The translations under genes and the position numbers were made by a program. The notes beneath the pieces were generated by a model. The model was not told where the DNA came from, did no database searches, and saw only the letters and a program-made list of their open reading frames with translations. A stretch of DNA of 64,000 nt, taken from positions 620,001-684,000 of the forward strand of contig VUYT01000007.1 of assembly GCA_008802785.1 (NCBI GenBank). The letters are read 5' to 3'. This document shows, piece by piece, positions 21,310 through 33,628 of the stretch. Source of the stretch: Symmetrospora coprosmae (taxonomy: Eukaryota; Basidiomycota; Cystobasidiomycetes; Symmetrosporaceae). Position 1 is the first letter of the stretch. Each line of letters opens with the position of its first letter.

Positions 21310-23806
21310 CTACTGCCTGTCGAGCTTGACCCTCCACGCCGCGCCCGGCAGCGCCTGCAGCTTCCTCGCCGTGGGCTGAATGAACGTAAAGAGCAGTATC
21401 ACACCCAGGAGGATGCACACGGTGCTCGTGGCGTAGTACCCGTCCCGCTCGGTGATGCACCGCCCGCCCAGGTCGGCGCACGCCGCTTTTCCGTGGTCCG
21501 AGACGCACTCGTGCGCAGAGATCAGGATCTCGTCGTCCAGGGACCCACCAGGGGACGCAACATGGCACGTCGCCTTCGTCAGACCGTCCACGCCCTGCAG
21601 CACGAAGTACCGCGGCCACGTCCCGCCGAGATTGCTGACCGTGTTGAGCAGCTGCGCGCGCACAGACAGACCGAGAGAAGAGGACGACCCGTCAGCCCGC
21701 TGTCGGACCCAGCATGGCCGGGCACGAGAAACGAAACAGGAGAGGAAAGACTCACCGTCATGTACGTACCCCCGATCTGCGGATCCGCAATGATGGTGTG
21801 GAAAGCGCTGATCCCGACAAACTGGACCGTCCCCGCGAACGAGGCAAGGACCGTGGTCGAGATGACGAGAAGGAAGTAGTAGGTAGGTATGTTGCGCCCC
21901 GAGCTCTTCTCATCCCCGGATGAGAAGGGGACCGGGAAATTGTGGATGAGGAGCATGGCAATCACGGCAAAGCCCAGCCGGGCCCACATCGCGCGCACCC
22001 ACTGTCGATAGGAGACACGCGCACGTCAGTAAGGACATGCACCATTCCAGGTCAGATGGCGTAGTACTCACGGGCCGCAGCGGGCGCTCGCCCGTGCTCC
22101 AGCGCGCCGCTAGCCACCCAAACAAGATCTGGAAGGGAAAGTCAATGAGCACGGCGAGGGCGAGGTCCTCCTTGCTCAGTCCCTTTTCGAGCAGCTTGAG
22201 CGACGTGGCCGCATCGTGGGCTGCCGCGCCGAGCTTGCTGACGAGGTGGACGAGGGCGAACTTTTGTACGTCTGGGGGCGCGGTCGGGACACGATTAGTT
22301 GTCGCGTCTGAAAGTGCAAGAAAGCAGAAGGCAAGGGCGGACGCACGCTTGAGCTTGCATATCCGGTACATGATGGTGTAGACGCGGCGGATGTCCATGT
22401 CTTCGTCATCGCCGATGACGGCGTCCTGTGGGGTGTAGAGCAGGCGAGTGACTCGCGTCAGCGCGCTCACATGGGCTCAGGCCCGCATGGGATACTGAAG
22501 AGTATAGGATCACCTCTGGCTGGAAGAGTGCAAGATATGTCGTCACTCCCGCATATGCGAGTGCGGCCCAGCGCAGGTATCCCGCGAGCGAGACGAGCGG
22601 GTAATCGAGCTGTGCACTCGCGGGCCTAAAGTACTTGTTGGAGAACTCCACGCTGTTGAACGCGAGGAAGACGGTGAACGAGAGGAAGTAGCCGATGTTG
22701 AGACCGATGGTTTGCGCCGTCGACGCGTAGGAGAGGTTGCCCTTGCTGAGCAGGGTGAGCGCCCAGCCGTCCACGGCGATGTCTGCGGGGGTACGATGTT
22801 GCGGGTCAGCAATGCTGTTTCTGAACTCGGAAGTCAAGCTAAGAGAGAAGCGGGCCCACCTTGCGTGGCGGCGAAAAAGACCAGAGTGAAGAAGAGGGCC
22901 GTCAAGGTGCGGACGTCCGGCACATCCTGGAGAGCGAGACGAGGCGATGCGGCTCCTCAGCATTACCGACACATCACGTCACGCCATGGGACGTCCTGGA
23001 GAGTGGCCGGATCGCACCTTTTCCATGTACCCGTCAATGTTCCGGCTCAACCACCACAGCATGACGGCGACCGTGTACTGGACCGGAATGATCCAGCTCT
23101 TCCTCCTGCCGACGCGCGGGCTGTAGCACGAGTCTACGACGGGGGACCAGAGGAGCTTGAGCGAGTACGGGTAGGTGCACAGCGTGAATATGCCAATCTG
23201 GCTGTAGGAGAGCTTTGAGCGGAGGAGGTACGGGATGCTCCCGAACGCGAGGCCGACGGGTATCCCTTGCAGGAGGTACAGGGCGACGAGGAGGACCATG
23301 GCGCGCTTGTCGGCGTCCGTGAGGCCTTCTGACGTGTTCGCGGCGAGCTGGGCGTCGCCGTCGTCCTTCCTTGTCTTGCTGGAGTTGCTGCTGCCGCCGA
23401 CACTCGCCGAAGCCAGGCCATTCAGGTGGAGCTTGCCCTTGCCCTTGCCCTTGTCATTCATTATGAGTTGGTCCTGCTGCTCAACGAGCAGGCTCTGGGT
23501 TGCACCGCCGGCCTCCATGTCGTCGAGCTCGATGCCGTCGCGCATTCGCGTGAACTGGCGCTGCTGCATGGTCGCGCCGTTCTGGATGGAAATATCTGAG
23601 CGGGCAGTCGACAGTGCTGCTGCTGCTGCGGTGCTATGCTGTCCGTCCTCCTCCTCCTCGCTATCTGTGCTGACGGTGACTTGGTTCGGGTTCCTTCGCG
23701 TCGCCGTTGGCGTCCCTGCTGCCTCGCTGCTGATGGCACTGCTGCTGCTGCTGCTGCTTCCACTGGCGTGTGGCTGCTTCTCCTCGTCCTTCTTCATGCG
23801 GGCCAT
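21310..23806 (-). CDS. Acetyl-CoA transporter-like membrane protein (SLC33A1 family)
   Basis: Seven exons (23806-23018, 22926-22860, 22782-22514, 22425-22347, 22271-22072, 22001-21756, 21651-21310) join in phase to 663 residues. The first 165 or so form a cytosolic, Ser/Gln/acidic region. Membrane helices follow, opening with LLVALYLLQGIPVGLAFGSI, and the family block YSQIGIFTLCTYPYSLKLLW. Other blocks are FFAATQDIAVDGWALTLL, GLNIGYFLSFTVFLAFN, LSKEDLALAVLIDFP and GGTYMTLLNTVSNLGGTWP. The Cys-rich loop CHVASPGG to CITERDGYY and the last helix complete the family pattern. In animals AT-1 carries acetyl-CoA into the ER lumen. The fungal member probably does likewise, which is inferred from the family. 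Confidence 0.9.
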
Positions 23807-24115
23807 CCTCGCATGGCAAGTGTGTTGCAGTCAGAGTGGAGTGGGAGGGAAAGAGAGTGAGAGAGTGCGCGTGTCGGCCATATCCTAGCAGAGGGCCTCG
23901 GTGGCAAGCCAGTATGGAGAACGGCAGAGGCACAGGACATGGCACAGCATAGCATAGCAGGGCACAGCTAGACATGATGTAGGATGCTCGACTGCGCGCA
24001 AGGCTGTCACGCTCTGCGTTAAAACTGTCGACCCCATGCACATCTTTCACCCCCTGTGCACTTGGAAATTTCCAGGGAGAGCATAGCAGCCCTCTGCCCA
24101 GCACCAACATCGACC
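23807..24115. promoter_or_regulatory. Divergent promoter, transporter / RRP9
   Basis: 309 bp between two divergent start codons. An imperfect TAGCA repeat lies near 23944-23960. No TATA box was seen. Confidence 0.35.
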
Positions 24116-26815
24116 ATGGCCAGAGGAGACAGCTTCTTTGAGGGGGGAGACGGCGACAGGAAGCGCAAGAGGGGGACGGGCAACAAGCAGCAGCAGCAGC
24201 AGCAGCGGGAATCCTCAAGAGGAGGTAGAGGCGGACGCGGACGTGGGCGAGGCAGAGGAGGAGGAGCGACAACGTCCAACGGGAAGGGCAAGGGCAGGCA
24301 GATAGAAGGGAGCGAAGAGGACGAGGAGGAGGGTGAAGGAGATGAGGAACCGGGACAAAGGCGGCGTCGTGGAGGGGATGCAGCGTCATCCGACTCTGAC
24401 GATGCCTTGCTCGACGGTGGCAACGCCAACGACGACGACGACGGGTTCGACAGCCTCGAGGAGGAGGAAGCGCGAGAGACGCCCGCTCAGAAGAGGCTCC
24501 GGCTCGCAAAGCAGTATCTCGACACATTGAAAGCCAGCCAGGAAGCTTGTGGGTCCCTTCCTCGTCGACTGGGAAGTCGCTCGCGCCCGCCCGCCCGCTG
24601 ACTTTTTCCCCCTTGCGCGCGCGTGGGTGCCAACACTGCAGCGGCAGGAGACATAGACGCGGCAGAGCTCGAGAGGGACATTATCGCGGAACGCCTGCAG
24701 AAGGACGTGGTGCGTGGCGTGCTGGTCTTGCCCGCGCGCAGACAGAGGCGGGATATGCTTTCGGCTCGGACCTAACTGAACCCAGGGTCCGTACCCTCCC
24801 TATACTCGGCAACACACACAGCTCGAACACTCTGGGAAGCTGCACCTGCGCATAGCAGATAGGGTGGGTCCTGCGACTGGTCCCATGGTGGGCTGAGAGC
24901 GAGAAAGCTTGACTGACACTGACAGCGTCCATCTCTCCCTGACCGCTACTGCTTGTTCCTCTGCCACAGCTCGCACATGCATCCTCCTCTTCGCCCTCTT
25001 CCTGCAGCACACACACGACAGACACAAAAGTGCACAGGCAGAGCGTGACCTGCGCAGTCGCTTCCGAGGACTGCCGCTTTCTCTTTACGTCGTCCAAAGA
25101 TGGCTCCATTGCCCGCTGGGACCTGTCGGCGCTCCTTGCGTCCCTCTCCTCGTCAACGTCGCCCGCCACTCCCGCCGCGGCGTTACCTTCGCCCTCAACT
25201 TCATCCTCTGCGAGCAGCGTGCGCCGCCTCATCCTCAAGACCGACTTCCAGCCAAAGCGCCCCGCGCCGCGCAGATCTTCCAATGCTCGCAACGCAAACG
25301 CAGGCGGCGCCCACGCAAAGGCGCACCCGCTCTCCGAGAGCCGCCACTTTGTACCCGGAAAGGGCAAAGCGCCCATTGCGCGGAACCAGGTCAGCGGCGA
25401 CGCCGAGACGCGCGGACACACGGACGCCGTGTACAGCTTGAGCCTGAGCGGGAACGGTAGGCGGCTGTGTTCGGGCGGGGCGGATCGGCGGATAGGCGTG
25501 TGGGATGTGTCGCCCTCTCCCGCTTCCGCTCCCGCTTCAGCTTCTACGTTTTCGTCAAAGGCGGGCGCAGCGAGCAAAAAGGAGAAGGCGACGGAAAAGT
25601 CATACCGGAGTGAAGGGGGAGCCCTGCGCTGGCTCGGCGGGCTGCGCGGGCACAAGGACGCCATCATGTCACTGTCGTTCCGGCTCGGCACGTCGACGCT
25701 GTACAGCAGCTCGCTCGACCGCACAGTGAAAGTACACGACGTCCCCGCGCTCGCCTACGTCGAGACGCTCTTTGGGCACCAGGACCGCATCACGGCCATC
25801 TCCACCCTAAAAGGCGAGGTCGCAGTCACGGCGGGCGCGCGGGACAAGACGCTGCGCTACTGGAAGATCCGAGATGAGAGCCAGCTCGTGTTCCGCGCTG
25901 GCGGGATGAGCAGGATCAGGCGCGTGCTCGAAGGCGGGATCGACGAGGAGGATCTCGAGGGGGACGACAACGATGAGGCGCGCAAGAGGCGGAAGCAAGA
26001 GCAGGATGGGAGAGCAGGGAAAGACACGCGCTTTGTCGAAGGGTCCGTCGATGCGACGGCCATGATCGACGATCAGCACTTTCTCTCTGGGGGCGATTCA
26101 GGGTGAGTCGCGTCTGCACGCCCCAATCACTCTGCGAATCCTGACCACTGGTACCGACTACTGACGACCTGCCCTGCGCTCCCCTTGTGTACACGCACAA
26201 CTTCGGCCCCCTCGGACGAGCAGCACCATCTCGCTCTGGTCTACAACAAAGAAGAAACCCATCTTTAGCCATCCCCTCGCGCACGGCGTCGACGTCTCGC
26301 ACTCGGAGATCGAGGGGACTCTCCAGGCCCCGCGGTGGATCACGTCGCTCGCAGCGCTGCCGTACGCGGACCTGTTCGCGTCGGGGAGCTGGGACGGGCA
26401 GATCCGGCTGTGGCGCATTGCAGAGGACCTCCGCTCGTTCGCGCCCGTCGCGCTCCCCGGCCAGCATCCGCATCCGCGTTCGCCCCTGCCCGCTCTCAAC
26501 GGGCAGCCGCCCGCGAACGGGCACGACGAAAAGGCGGGAACGGGGCGTGCAGAGGACGGCATCCCCGCGCGCGGCTTTATCAACAGCATCCAGCTCCTCC
26601 CCCTCCCGCACGCCACATTCGCCAGTGCATCAGCAGCAACGACGGCAAACGGCACCGGCAAAGTCAGCAAGCGCGCTTCGGCAAGCAGCGGGCCGCCGGG
26701 CGTGATGCTCGTCGCTGCGCTCGGGCAGGAGAGCAAGTTTGGGCGGTGGAAAGTCATCAAGGAGGCCAGAAACTGCGCCGTCGTTGTCGTGCTGCAGTCG
26801 CAGGATGCACCATGA
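24116..26815 (+). CDS. RRP9: U3 snoRNP protein Rrp9 (WD40)
   Basis: Five exons, 24116-24548, 24642-24709, 24822-24867, 25031-26102 and 26224-26815, join in phase to 736 residues. The N-terminal 130 residues are low complexity: a Gln run, Gly-Arg repeats (GGRGGRGRGRGRGGG) and acidic stretches. The family helix PAQKRLRLAKQYLDTLKASQ follows, then GDIDAAELERDIIAERLQKD and the WD40 propeller from VVHRQSVTCAVASEDC. WD strands seen include FLFTSSKDGSIARWDL, LCSGGADRRIGVWDV, TLYSSSLDRTVKVHDV and LFASGSWDGQIRLWRI. Rrp9/U3-55K binds the U3 snoRNA box B/C in the nucleolus for 18S rRNA processing. Ser/Ala-rich insertions lengthen it beyond the usual 500-600 residues. Exon 3 has an alternative donor four bases earlier that would break phase. 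Confidence 0.92.
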
Positions 26816-27677
26816 TTGCTTGCTCTCGAGTAAAGCAAGCCAACCGTTCCATTCATCTCTTGTTGTTGCCCCTCTGGGCGCTCGTGCCTGGGAACGACAC
26901 GCGCAGCCACATTGTACTGCCACGCACCTTGCTCGTACGCCAGACCTCTCCTTGCACCCACCTGATGGCAGTGCGACGCCCGCTCGCTCGGAAAGCAGTA
27001 TGGGCACTGCTCACAGTGGACTGACATCGACAAGGCGGCTCTGTCCGAGACCTCGATACGCGCAAAATCTCTCCGGCAGATGCCCACGAAGCTCGAACGC
27101 CGCAGAGAGGCCTCCCTTCAAGCAGAATGCAGGCGCGCTCAATGAAAAAGCAAACCGAGCGCGAATGGCAGTGATGATACGCGACCTGGTAGGATTGCTG
27201 CATGACCCGGAAAAGACACGACATGAAGTGCTAGAGAACGACACGGATGTGAAGCGATGTTGCGAGGTGAGAAGCAGAGTAAACGCCAGACGAAAATAGA
27301 CACACGCGACGGGAGTCGCATCGTTGGGAGGGTTGGGTAGGCGGGCACGGGGCCGGAGTTTGCATGCGATTGCGGGAGGTGACTTGCGATACAGTACCGT
27401 ATGCGAAGACGAGCTTGCAGCGGAACAGCGCGGAGAGACAGTCGGAACGAGCTCTTCGTTCTTCCTTCATGCTTTCCGCACCGGTGCGCCGCCGACAGAA
27501 CGCCCTGCACCTCCCCAAGACAGGGACGCTGGCCTTTCCAACTGCTGCCATTGCTGCCCATCGCACAGCAGACCCGGGTCTCCCTGCTGTCTGCCACCCA
27601 TCCGCCTGCTGATTGTGCTTTTTATTGGTGTTTTACTCTTTTTCGTTGATTCGCTGGATGGTGAGATGACCTCCGTT
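26816..27677. other. Unassigned 0.86-kb gap between convergent genes
   Basis: RRP9 (+) and eS27 (-) converge here. The gap is much longer than a 3' region needs. Open frames on both strands show no recognisable protein, and no RNA gene was recognised by eye. Confidence 0.35.
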
Positions 27678-28476
27678 TTACGCCTTGCGTCGGAACGAGC
27701 AGCCTGCACGTCAAAAGCAACGTCAGCGCATGGCCAGCCCCTCAGGCAGAATGGAGGATGTCACTCACCCTCCGTCAGACGTGCTTTACCACCGGTCGGC
27801 TGGCAGAGGACGGTCGAGCAGGACCCGCAGAGGACGACAGTCTGGGCGTGTGAGAAGACGGTGGTGATGTTGAAGCATCCTGGGCACTTGACGTCCATGA
27901 AGTACGAGTTGGGGCCCTGTACCAATCTGTTCATCGGGTGTAAGACAGTAACGCGTCAGCCGAGTGCAGGGCGCCCGGGTTGCCCTTGAGAGAACGCGCG
28001 CACCTCTTCTTCTTGTGAAGCTGAGCCTCGGTGGACTTTGAAGGGTTGAGCAGGTCGACCTTGAGACCGCTGGCTCGCTTTTGAACACGGGACTGGTGAA
28101 AGCAGGATGAGTGCCGCAAGTGTCAGCACTGAGTCCTGGGCATGGCGGATCGTGATGGCAAAGCAGCGTCGCATCGCAAGCGAGGGCGGTTGTAGGAGCT
28201 GTAATCTGCAGCATGCGCTCGGGGGGGGGGGGGCCGACGCCGACAGCGCATCGGGCTAGGCCGCAGCCACGCCAATTCTGCGAAGGCCGCCGTTGGCGCG
28301 AGTGCCACGCAGCCGCAGGAGCTGACGCGACGGCGGAGGCACAGGGCGGTATCGCACCTGCGTGGCACGATGCTGCCACGGCTAGGGGCCTCTCTCCTGC
28401 TCCTGCTATTGCTCACGGCGTTGGCGAGACGACACGGCCCCTAGCCCTGTGCTCTTCCGCGGTGGCGGCCCCGCCA

Positions 28477-28508
<32 letters not shown>

Positions 28509-28615
28509 CTGCCCTGCCCCGTCTCCCTCCCTCGAAGCCCTGCAAGCGGACGACGATGCGATGCGGCACGGTGATGATGGCCTCTGTAGCTGCAGCTAAC
28601 CTTTCCTCTGGCCAT
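27678..28615 (-). CDS. RPS27: 40S ribosomal protein eS27
   Basis: Three exons are secure: one ending at 28004 encodes [20 protein letters not shown], then 27926-27769, then 27703-27678. They give [18 protein letters not shown], the four zinc ligands in CPGC and [18 protein letters not shown] and the ending CSFRRKA. eS27 is a zinc-binding protein of the small ribosomal subunit. The 5' end is not settled. The normal protein begins only a few residues before VDLLNP. One option is a first exon MARGK at 28615-28601, with a good CACCATGG context and CT-rich leader, joined over about 500 bp to an acceptor at 28093 or 28078. The other is MPRTH at about 28142 with a 56-bp intron. The stop is at 27678-27680. 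Confidence 0.85.
28226..28241 (+). repeat. Poly-G tract
   Basis: An uninterrupted run of about a dozen G residues, which would lie in the proposed long first intron of eS27. Confidence 0.7.
28482..28512 (+). repeat. TGCC tetranucleotide repeat
   Basis: About seven tandem copies of TGCC. In the long-intron model of eS27 they lie inside the first intron. Confidence 0.8.
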
Positions 28616-29132
28616 GGTGACTGTGCAGCTGCTCTTGCTGTTTGCAGATGGAGGAGAGAGGGTCGAGTGAGGAGGAGCAAGGGAAGCCTGCGCGGGTAAA
28701 GGGGCAAGGCGACGTTCCCGCCTCGATCGGCCCCGACTCTGAAAAAGAGGGAGGAGGGTGGCGAAAAAAGGGGGGACAGGCGGATCGCAGCAGAGGAGCG
28801 CAACCGCGTCGCCACAACTGCCTGCCTGTAGCAAGAGCGCGTGTGTAGCTTGCTGCCATGGCCCCCGTCAAACGATATCCTCCCATTCCGCGTCGCTCAC
28901 TGCTGTGTCCGACGAGATCCGCTCGGTTGGCCACGCGGTGGTCCTGCATGCCAATAGCTGCTGTGCTCAGCCCACCCCAAGCAAGGACTGTATCCACCTC
29001 ACTTGCGCATCCGATTGCTGTGATTTCTAGTCTATCCGGACGTCGATCTCTTCAAACTCCGCACAATGACCCCCGTCCTTCTCACTCTCCCTTTCACCTA
29101 CTGACAAACCTCGCAACGCTCACACCTTTCCC
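28616..29132. promoter_or_regulatory. Divergent intergenic region, eS27 / PaxB-like gene
   Basis: On the minus strand the part next to 28615 is CT-rich, as is common before ribosomal protein genes. No further element was recognised. Confidence 0.35.
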
Positions 29133-29883
29133 ATGCTCGAGTTCATCGACACACCCTCACTGCTAATCTCTCTCAGTGGGCTATCCTGGACGCTAGCCTA
29201 TGTCGCCTACATCCGTCAAGCGCACAAAGACGGGGCCGTGGGGATGCCGCTGCCCTCGCTCCTCCTAAACATCACCTGGGAGCTGCTCTACGGCCTCTTC
29301 CTCCCTTCTGACCTCCTTGGAAGGATCGTCATGCTGTCCTGGCTGGCCATCGACTGCGTACTCGTCCGATGCGCCCTCACCTACGACAGACTGGGGTACA
29401 ACCAGCCCGTACGAGACCACTTCGGCTCTCTCCTCATCGCTGGCGCAGCGATTGCTTCTCTCGCCAATGCTCTATTCCCGTACTACTTTTGGGAGGTGAC
29501 CGAATGCACCCTCGCGCATGGCATGCTTCTCCAGGTCGGTCTGCACATGAGCAGGACCTTTCGTCCGGCCATGGGCTCAAGGCTGACACGAACGCTTGCA
29601 GGTCCTCCTATCGTGGTCCTCGGTGCTGCACGTCCTGTCCAACGCCTCAACGCGAGGACACTCGCTCGTCATTTGGGCTCTCCGCTTCGCTGGGTCGCTG
29701 CTTGCCTCCTCGCCCGCTCTCCTCTACCACCCGGACTTCCCCAAGTACCACCACAGCGCGCTCGGGAAAGCTCTGACAATTCTCTTCCTCGCTGGAGACC
29801 TCATGTACCCTGCCGTCTACTTGTGGGTGCGCGCGTGCGCTTATGCAGAGCCGACAGTCGTAAGCGACCCGAAGACAAGGTGA
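29133..29883 (+). CDS. PaxB-like integral membrane protein (terpene cyclase superfamily)
   Basis: Two exons, 29133-29534 and 29602-29883, join in phase to 227 residues. About seven hydrophobic segments can be counted. The family hallmark is LLNITWELLYGLFLPSDL near residues 44-62; the Glu in WELLYG corresponds to the catalytic Glu of PaxB/Pyr4-type cyclases. A second acidic residue, the Asp in LAGDLMYP close to the end, sits where those enzymes have their catalytic Asp. Fungal members protonate and cyclise epoxy-prenylated substrates in meroterpenoid or indole-diterpene pathways. Many homologues, however, are not in clusters and have no known substrate. No prenyltransferase, epoxidase or polyketide synthase gene lies nearby, so a secondary-metabolite role here is unsupported. 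Confidence 0.7.
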
Positions 29884-30095
29884 CAAGCCGGCTCGGGTGG
29901 TAGAAGTGAAGTTCAATCTTGTAGCATAGAGCACAGTCCTGCTATGATGCGAGCCTTGAGTCGTTCGTGATATGCTGCCGGCGGGGAGCTGTGGACGTCG
30001 TTGTTCGGGTACGAGCGGGGCACTTCCGACGGATCTCGCCACTCCTTCTCTCGCTCTTGACATTATCGCAACGCATCGCATTGTATCGCAATAGC

Positions 30096-33000
30096 ATGGT
30101 CATCGTCCCATCGCCTCTCGATGAGCCGCTGCGGGCTCTCGAGGCCGCCGGCTACGCCCGTTCCGCCAGCACGCACGATGTCCCCGGCTCGGAACTCCAC
30201 CTCGCCGAGACGCAATATGCAATGGCACATCCTGCGCTGAGGCGCCTCAAGAACGCTCTGATAGGGAACGCGAATCGCAAGGAGGATCTCTGCCGCTCGC
30301 GGCCGGAGAGCGTCAGGCTGTGCGTGGACCCGGATCAGACCGCCTCGGGGAGCCGCCGCCGAGAACTGACCATCTGCGGAGCTGCCACTGTGACTGTCCG
30401 ATGCTTTGCACAGCGTCGTCTCTTACGCATTCGTTCAACCTGCGCAAGCTCTCGCCGCCGGTCCGAGCGAGCTGCAGACCGCGTGCGAGGCGCTGTCCGT
30501 CCTCTCCGCTCTGGCCATCCGTAAGTCGCAAGCGGACTGCCCCACACGACGGTCTCGCATCCGACGGTGATTCTTCTGCTGTGACCTCGCATCAGCCCGT
30601 AGAATCTGCTTGGACGTCCTGCTTGGCTTATCGCTCCCGCAGCTGCTGTCCACCACGCTGCCGTCCCTGTCGACACTGCTGGATTCTGCACTAAGCGACC
30701 CCGCCTACGCCGCTCGCCTAGCATACGTACTGCACGTTATCCGTACTTTCAAAAGCCTCTACTCGGGGCTTGCGGATGATTTCGACCCGCTAGGATCCGC
30801 GACCACGGCATACCACCTGCTGGTCACGTCCGTGCGAGAGCGCGCCAACCTCGGCAAAGCGTCTGCGGTGCCGGCAGCCGGAGCGCCCAATCGCTCTGCG
30901 TTCGGAGACTACAATGCACACACGTCCAAAGGCAAGGGGCCGGCTGAGAAGGCGCCCCAGAGATCATATGAAGCAGTTGTCTCCGACCTTTTCACGGTGA
31001 GCGACCTGACTTCTGGCCAATCGTGCCCTCATTACCCTCGACTGACGGACCGCAGCCGCAATTCTTGGATGCAGGACAAGGAAGACGCACAAGGCATTGC
31101 AGATCTCCTGGCAGGTCTGCTCACTGCCCTGCAGCATCCCGCTCCGTCAGCATCTACTGCACACTGGCCAGTACTGGAGCGCACCACCGTCTATGCGTGC
31201 GAGCTCATCGCAATAGCCGTCAGAAGCTCGCATCAGGAGTTCATGCTGCGCACGCGTCAGCTACCCACGACGGGCGCAATGCATGTAGGCGACCCACCAA
31301 CGATTCACCACATGTTAGCGGGGTCGCTCGAGGATCGCTCTCCGCAGGTGCGAGCAGCAACAAATTGTCTCTCATCGGACAACGCTCACGATCTCAGTCT
31401 CATCCTGTCCATCCATCAGCTTGGCGAAGCCATCATCAGGGCACTTACTGCGCTATGGCGCGAAGCGCAGCCCGGAACTGCGGATATGGAGACGCGCGCC
31501 GGTAGGCACAGTCTCAACACCTGTCAGGTGTCCCACTATCAAAGGTATATGCGCCGCGCCGCTGACGCGGCCGCGCCTCCTATAGGCTACACAGAAGGGA
31601 ACGCGTGGCTGTGGACAAGGCTCTCGGACAGGTCGCCGTCAATGCGCCTGGCAACTGTCGATTTGTAAGTCCGCACAGATCGGGGCCCGTTCCTGTAGCA
31701 GGCTCGGCCGCTGCTGATACTGATGTGAATGTCATCCATTTTCACCAGTCACATCGCACTCAACAAGAATTCCATCTTCAGCCAGGTCACGCAGTACAGC
31801 AAGGCAGCCCCGCTATTAGCGGTCCTGCTGCAGCTGCTCAGTGACGAGACTCATCCGACGGCCATCCGCGCCAGAGCAGGCTTCTCCCTCGGTGCGTGTA
31901 GTCGACCGTCGGATGAGAAGCTACACTATAGCTGACCGCCCTCAACTAGCAGCTCTTCTCCTCGACGGCAGTCGGCCTCTTCAAGAAACAGCCTGCAACA
32001 TGGAGGCGTTGCTGAAGATACAGCGCATTTGTTCAAATCTCGAGATACCGCTACTACCCTACGAAACGCCTTCAGCCGCCGCGGAGCGTGCTCTCCTGCA
32101 GCAGGTGGATCTCTGCTGCTAGCCTGCTTACTGGATTGCCTGAGCTGACCCAATGGGCTCAGGCCGCTCTTTTTGCTCTCTCTTCCCTCTGCACGGAGAT
32201 CGAAGATATCCGCCGCGACGTGGTGGGAAACGCGCCACTGTTGCGGCACATTGTTGGTGCTCTCAGCTCGCCGGCGCTCGGCGTGAGGTGTGCCGCCGCG
32301 CAGTGCACCCGGTCGCTCTCCCGCTCCATCAATGTGCTGAAAACGGCTCTCCTCGACACGAACGCCGCACCGGCACTGGCGGAGCTGCTGCTGGCTCAGA
32401 ACGATGGCGGCGAGTCGGGCCAAGAAGAGGCCGAACTTCTTACGCAAATCGCGGGCGTTGCCGTGCTATGCAACGTCGTCCTTCAGTTCTCGCCGCTCAA
32501 GGCAGTCCTCCTGCAGACGGAAGGGCTGGTCGAGCGCGTCGTACAAATGTGCAAGGCACCACAGCCGGCCGGCGCGATGTCGGTCGCTCACGATGAGGAA
32601 ACTCCCAAGGCCAGAGACGCCCGAAATCTGCTCAGGCACCACGCGCTCTCCACTGTCAAGAACATGACGCATTGGGGCTCGACAAGCCTGAAGGCACAGA
32701 CGGTCAAGTGCCTTGGCTGGGACACCATCGTCGGGTGAGCACCATTGTATCAGCTCGCCACAGCTCGTCCAGAATTAACGCAAAGGACTGTGCACGGCTT
32801 TCAGACTGCTGCGCGACATAGCACACCCAAATCTACGGGCCGAAATGCTCAATGTCATTCGCAACATTGCATGTGATGACGTGGCCAATATCGATCTATG
32901 CGTTCGTGGCATAGGCGAAGCGAGGCTGTGCTCCATTCTCGAGGAAGTCCTCCGGAGCCCCGCCCAGGACATCCTGCTGCATGCGAGTCTCACATGCTCG

Positions 33001-33611
33001 AGGCAGCTCTGCAACTCTGCGGGCAGCGGTCGCTGACAAGCGATGCATTACCTCCCACAGGGCCTGTACATCATTGTCAACATCGCAACAGGAACAGAGG
33101 CGCACAGGTCAGCCTTCATGAACAGGCATGGACTGCTTAAAGCCATACTCGCCCATCTGGTAAGTCTCGTCGAGCTGCTATGTGGCGCTCTCCTCCTGAT
33201 GTGAGTGACCTTCTGCCGCTTGCAGAATCACCCGGCTCCGGAAGTCCGCGTTGGTGCTGTCTGGGCTGTGGCGAATCTCTGCCCGAGGCCGGACAATCGT
33301 CGTGAGTCTGGTTGCATGTGGATGGAGCCCAGTGCGTGGCATGAGCTGACGCTCGCCCGGAAACTGCCTCCCCTACGACAGCATCGCACGACAATGCTGT
33401 ACGCCTGCGCGCCATCGGCTTCGAGGCCAAGCTCAAGGAGATGCGCGATGACCCGAGCATGGATGTCCGGGAGCGTGTCCGGGATGCTCTCGAATCGTGC
33501 TTTGAGTCGTCTCATTCGCTACACGACTCTTGGAACAGCCCGCGGACTCTGCCGACGTCGTCGGGCGGGAGCTTTGGCAACTCGGCCTCTGGCGGAATGC
33601 TGAAAGGGTGA
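30096..33611 (+). CDS. Armadillo-repeat protein similar to ARMC8/Gid5
   Basis: At least eleven exons: 30096-30319, 30414-30520, 30596-30996, 31075-31664, 31749-31891, 31953-32104, 32163-32734, 32805 to about 32946, 33061-33159, 33226-33301 and 33382-33611. All joins keep phase except that the end of the eighth is uncertain. The start HPALRRLKNALIGNANRKED matches the opening of ARMC8/Vid28. Armadillo repeats recur to the end, for example AALFALSSLCTEIEDIRRDV, LYIIVNIATGTEAHR, PAPEVRVGAVWAVANLC and DPSMDVRERVRDALES. ARMC8/Gid5 is the substrate-receptor adaptor of the GID/CTLH ubiquitin ligase, acting on gluconeogenic enzymes in yeast. A 66-bp in-frame segment (31348-31421) may be an additional intron. 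The stop is only 17 bp from that of MDM12. Confidence 0.75.
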
Positions 33612-33628
33612 TATGGGCCGCAAGACGG

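Noticed and set aside
23661-24527. A 288-residue minus-strand frame across the transporter/RRP9 promoter
   Set aside because: It covers exons of two solid genes and shows only low-complexity GC-rich translation.
28482-28512. A possible CRISPR-like or satellite array
   Set aside because: It is only a TGCC microsatellite of about 30 bp, without spacers.
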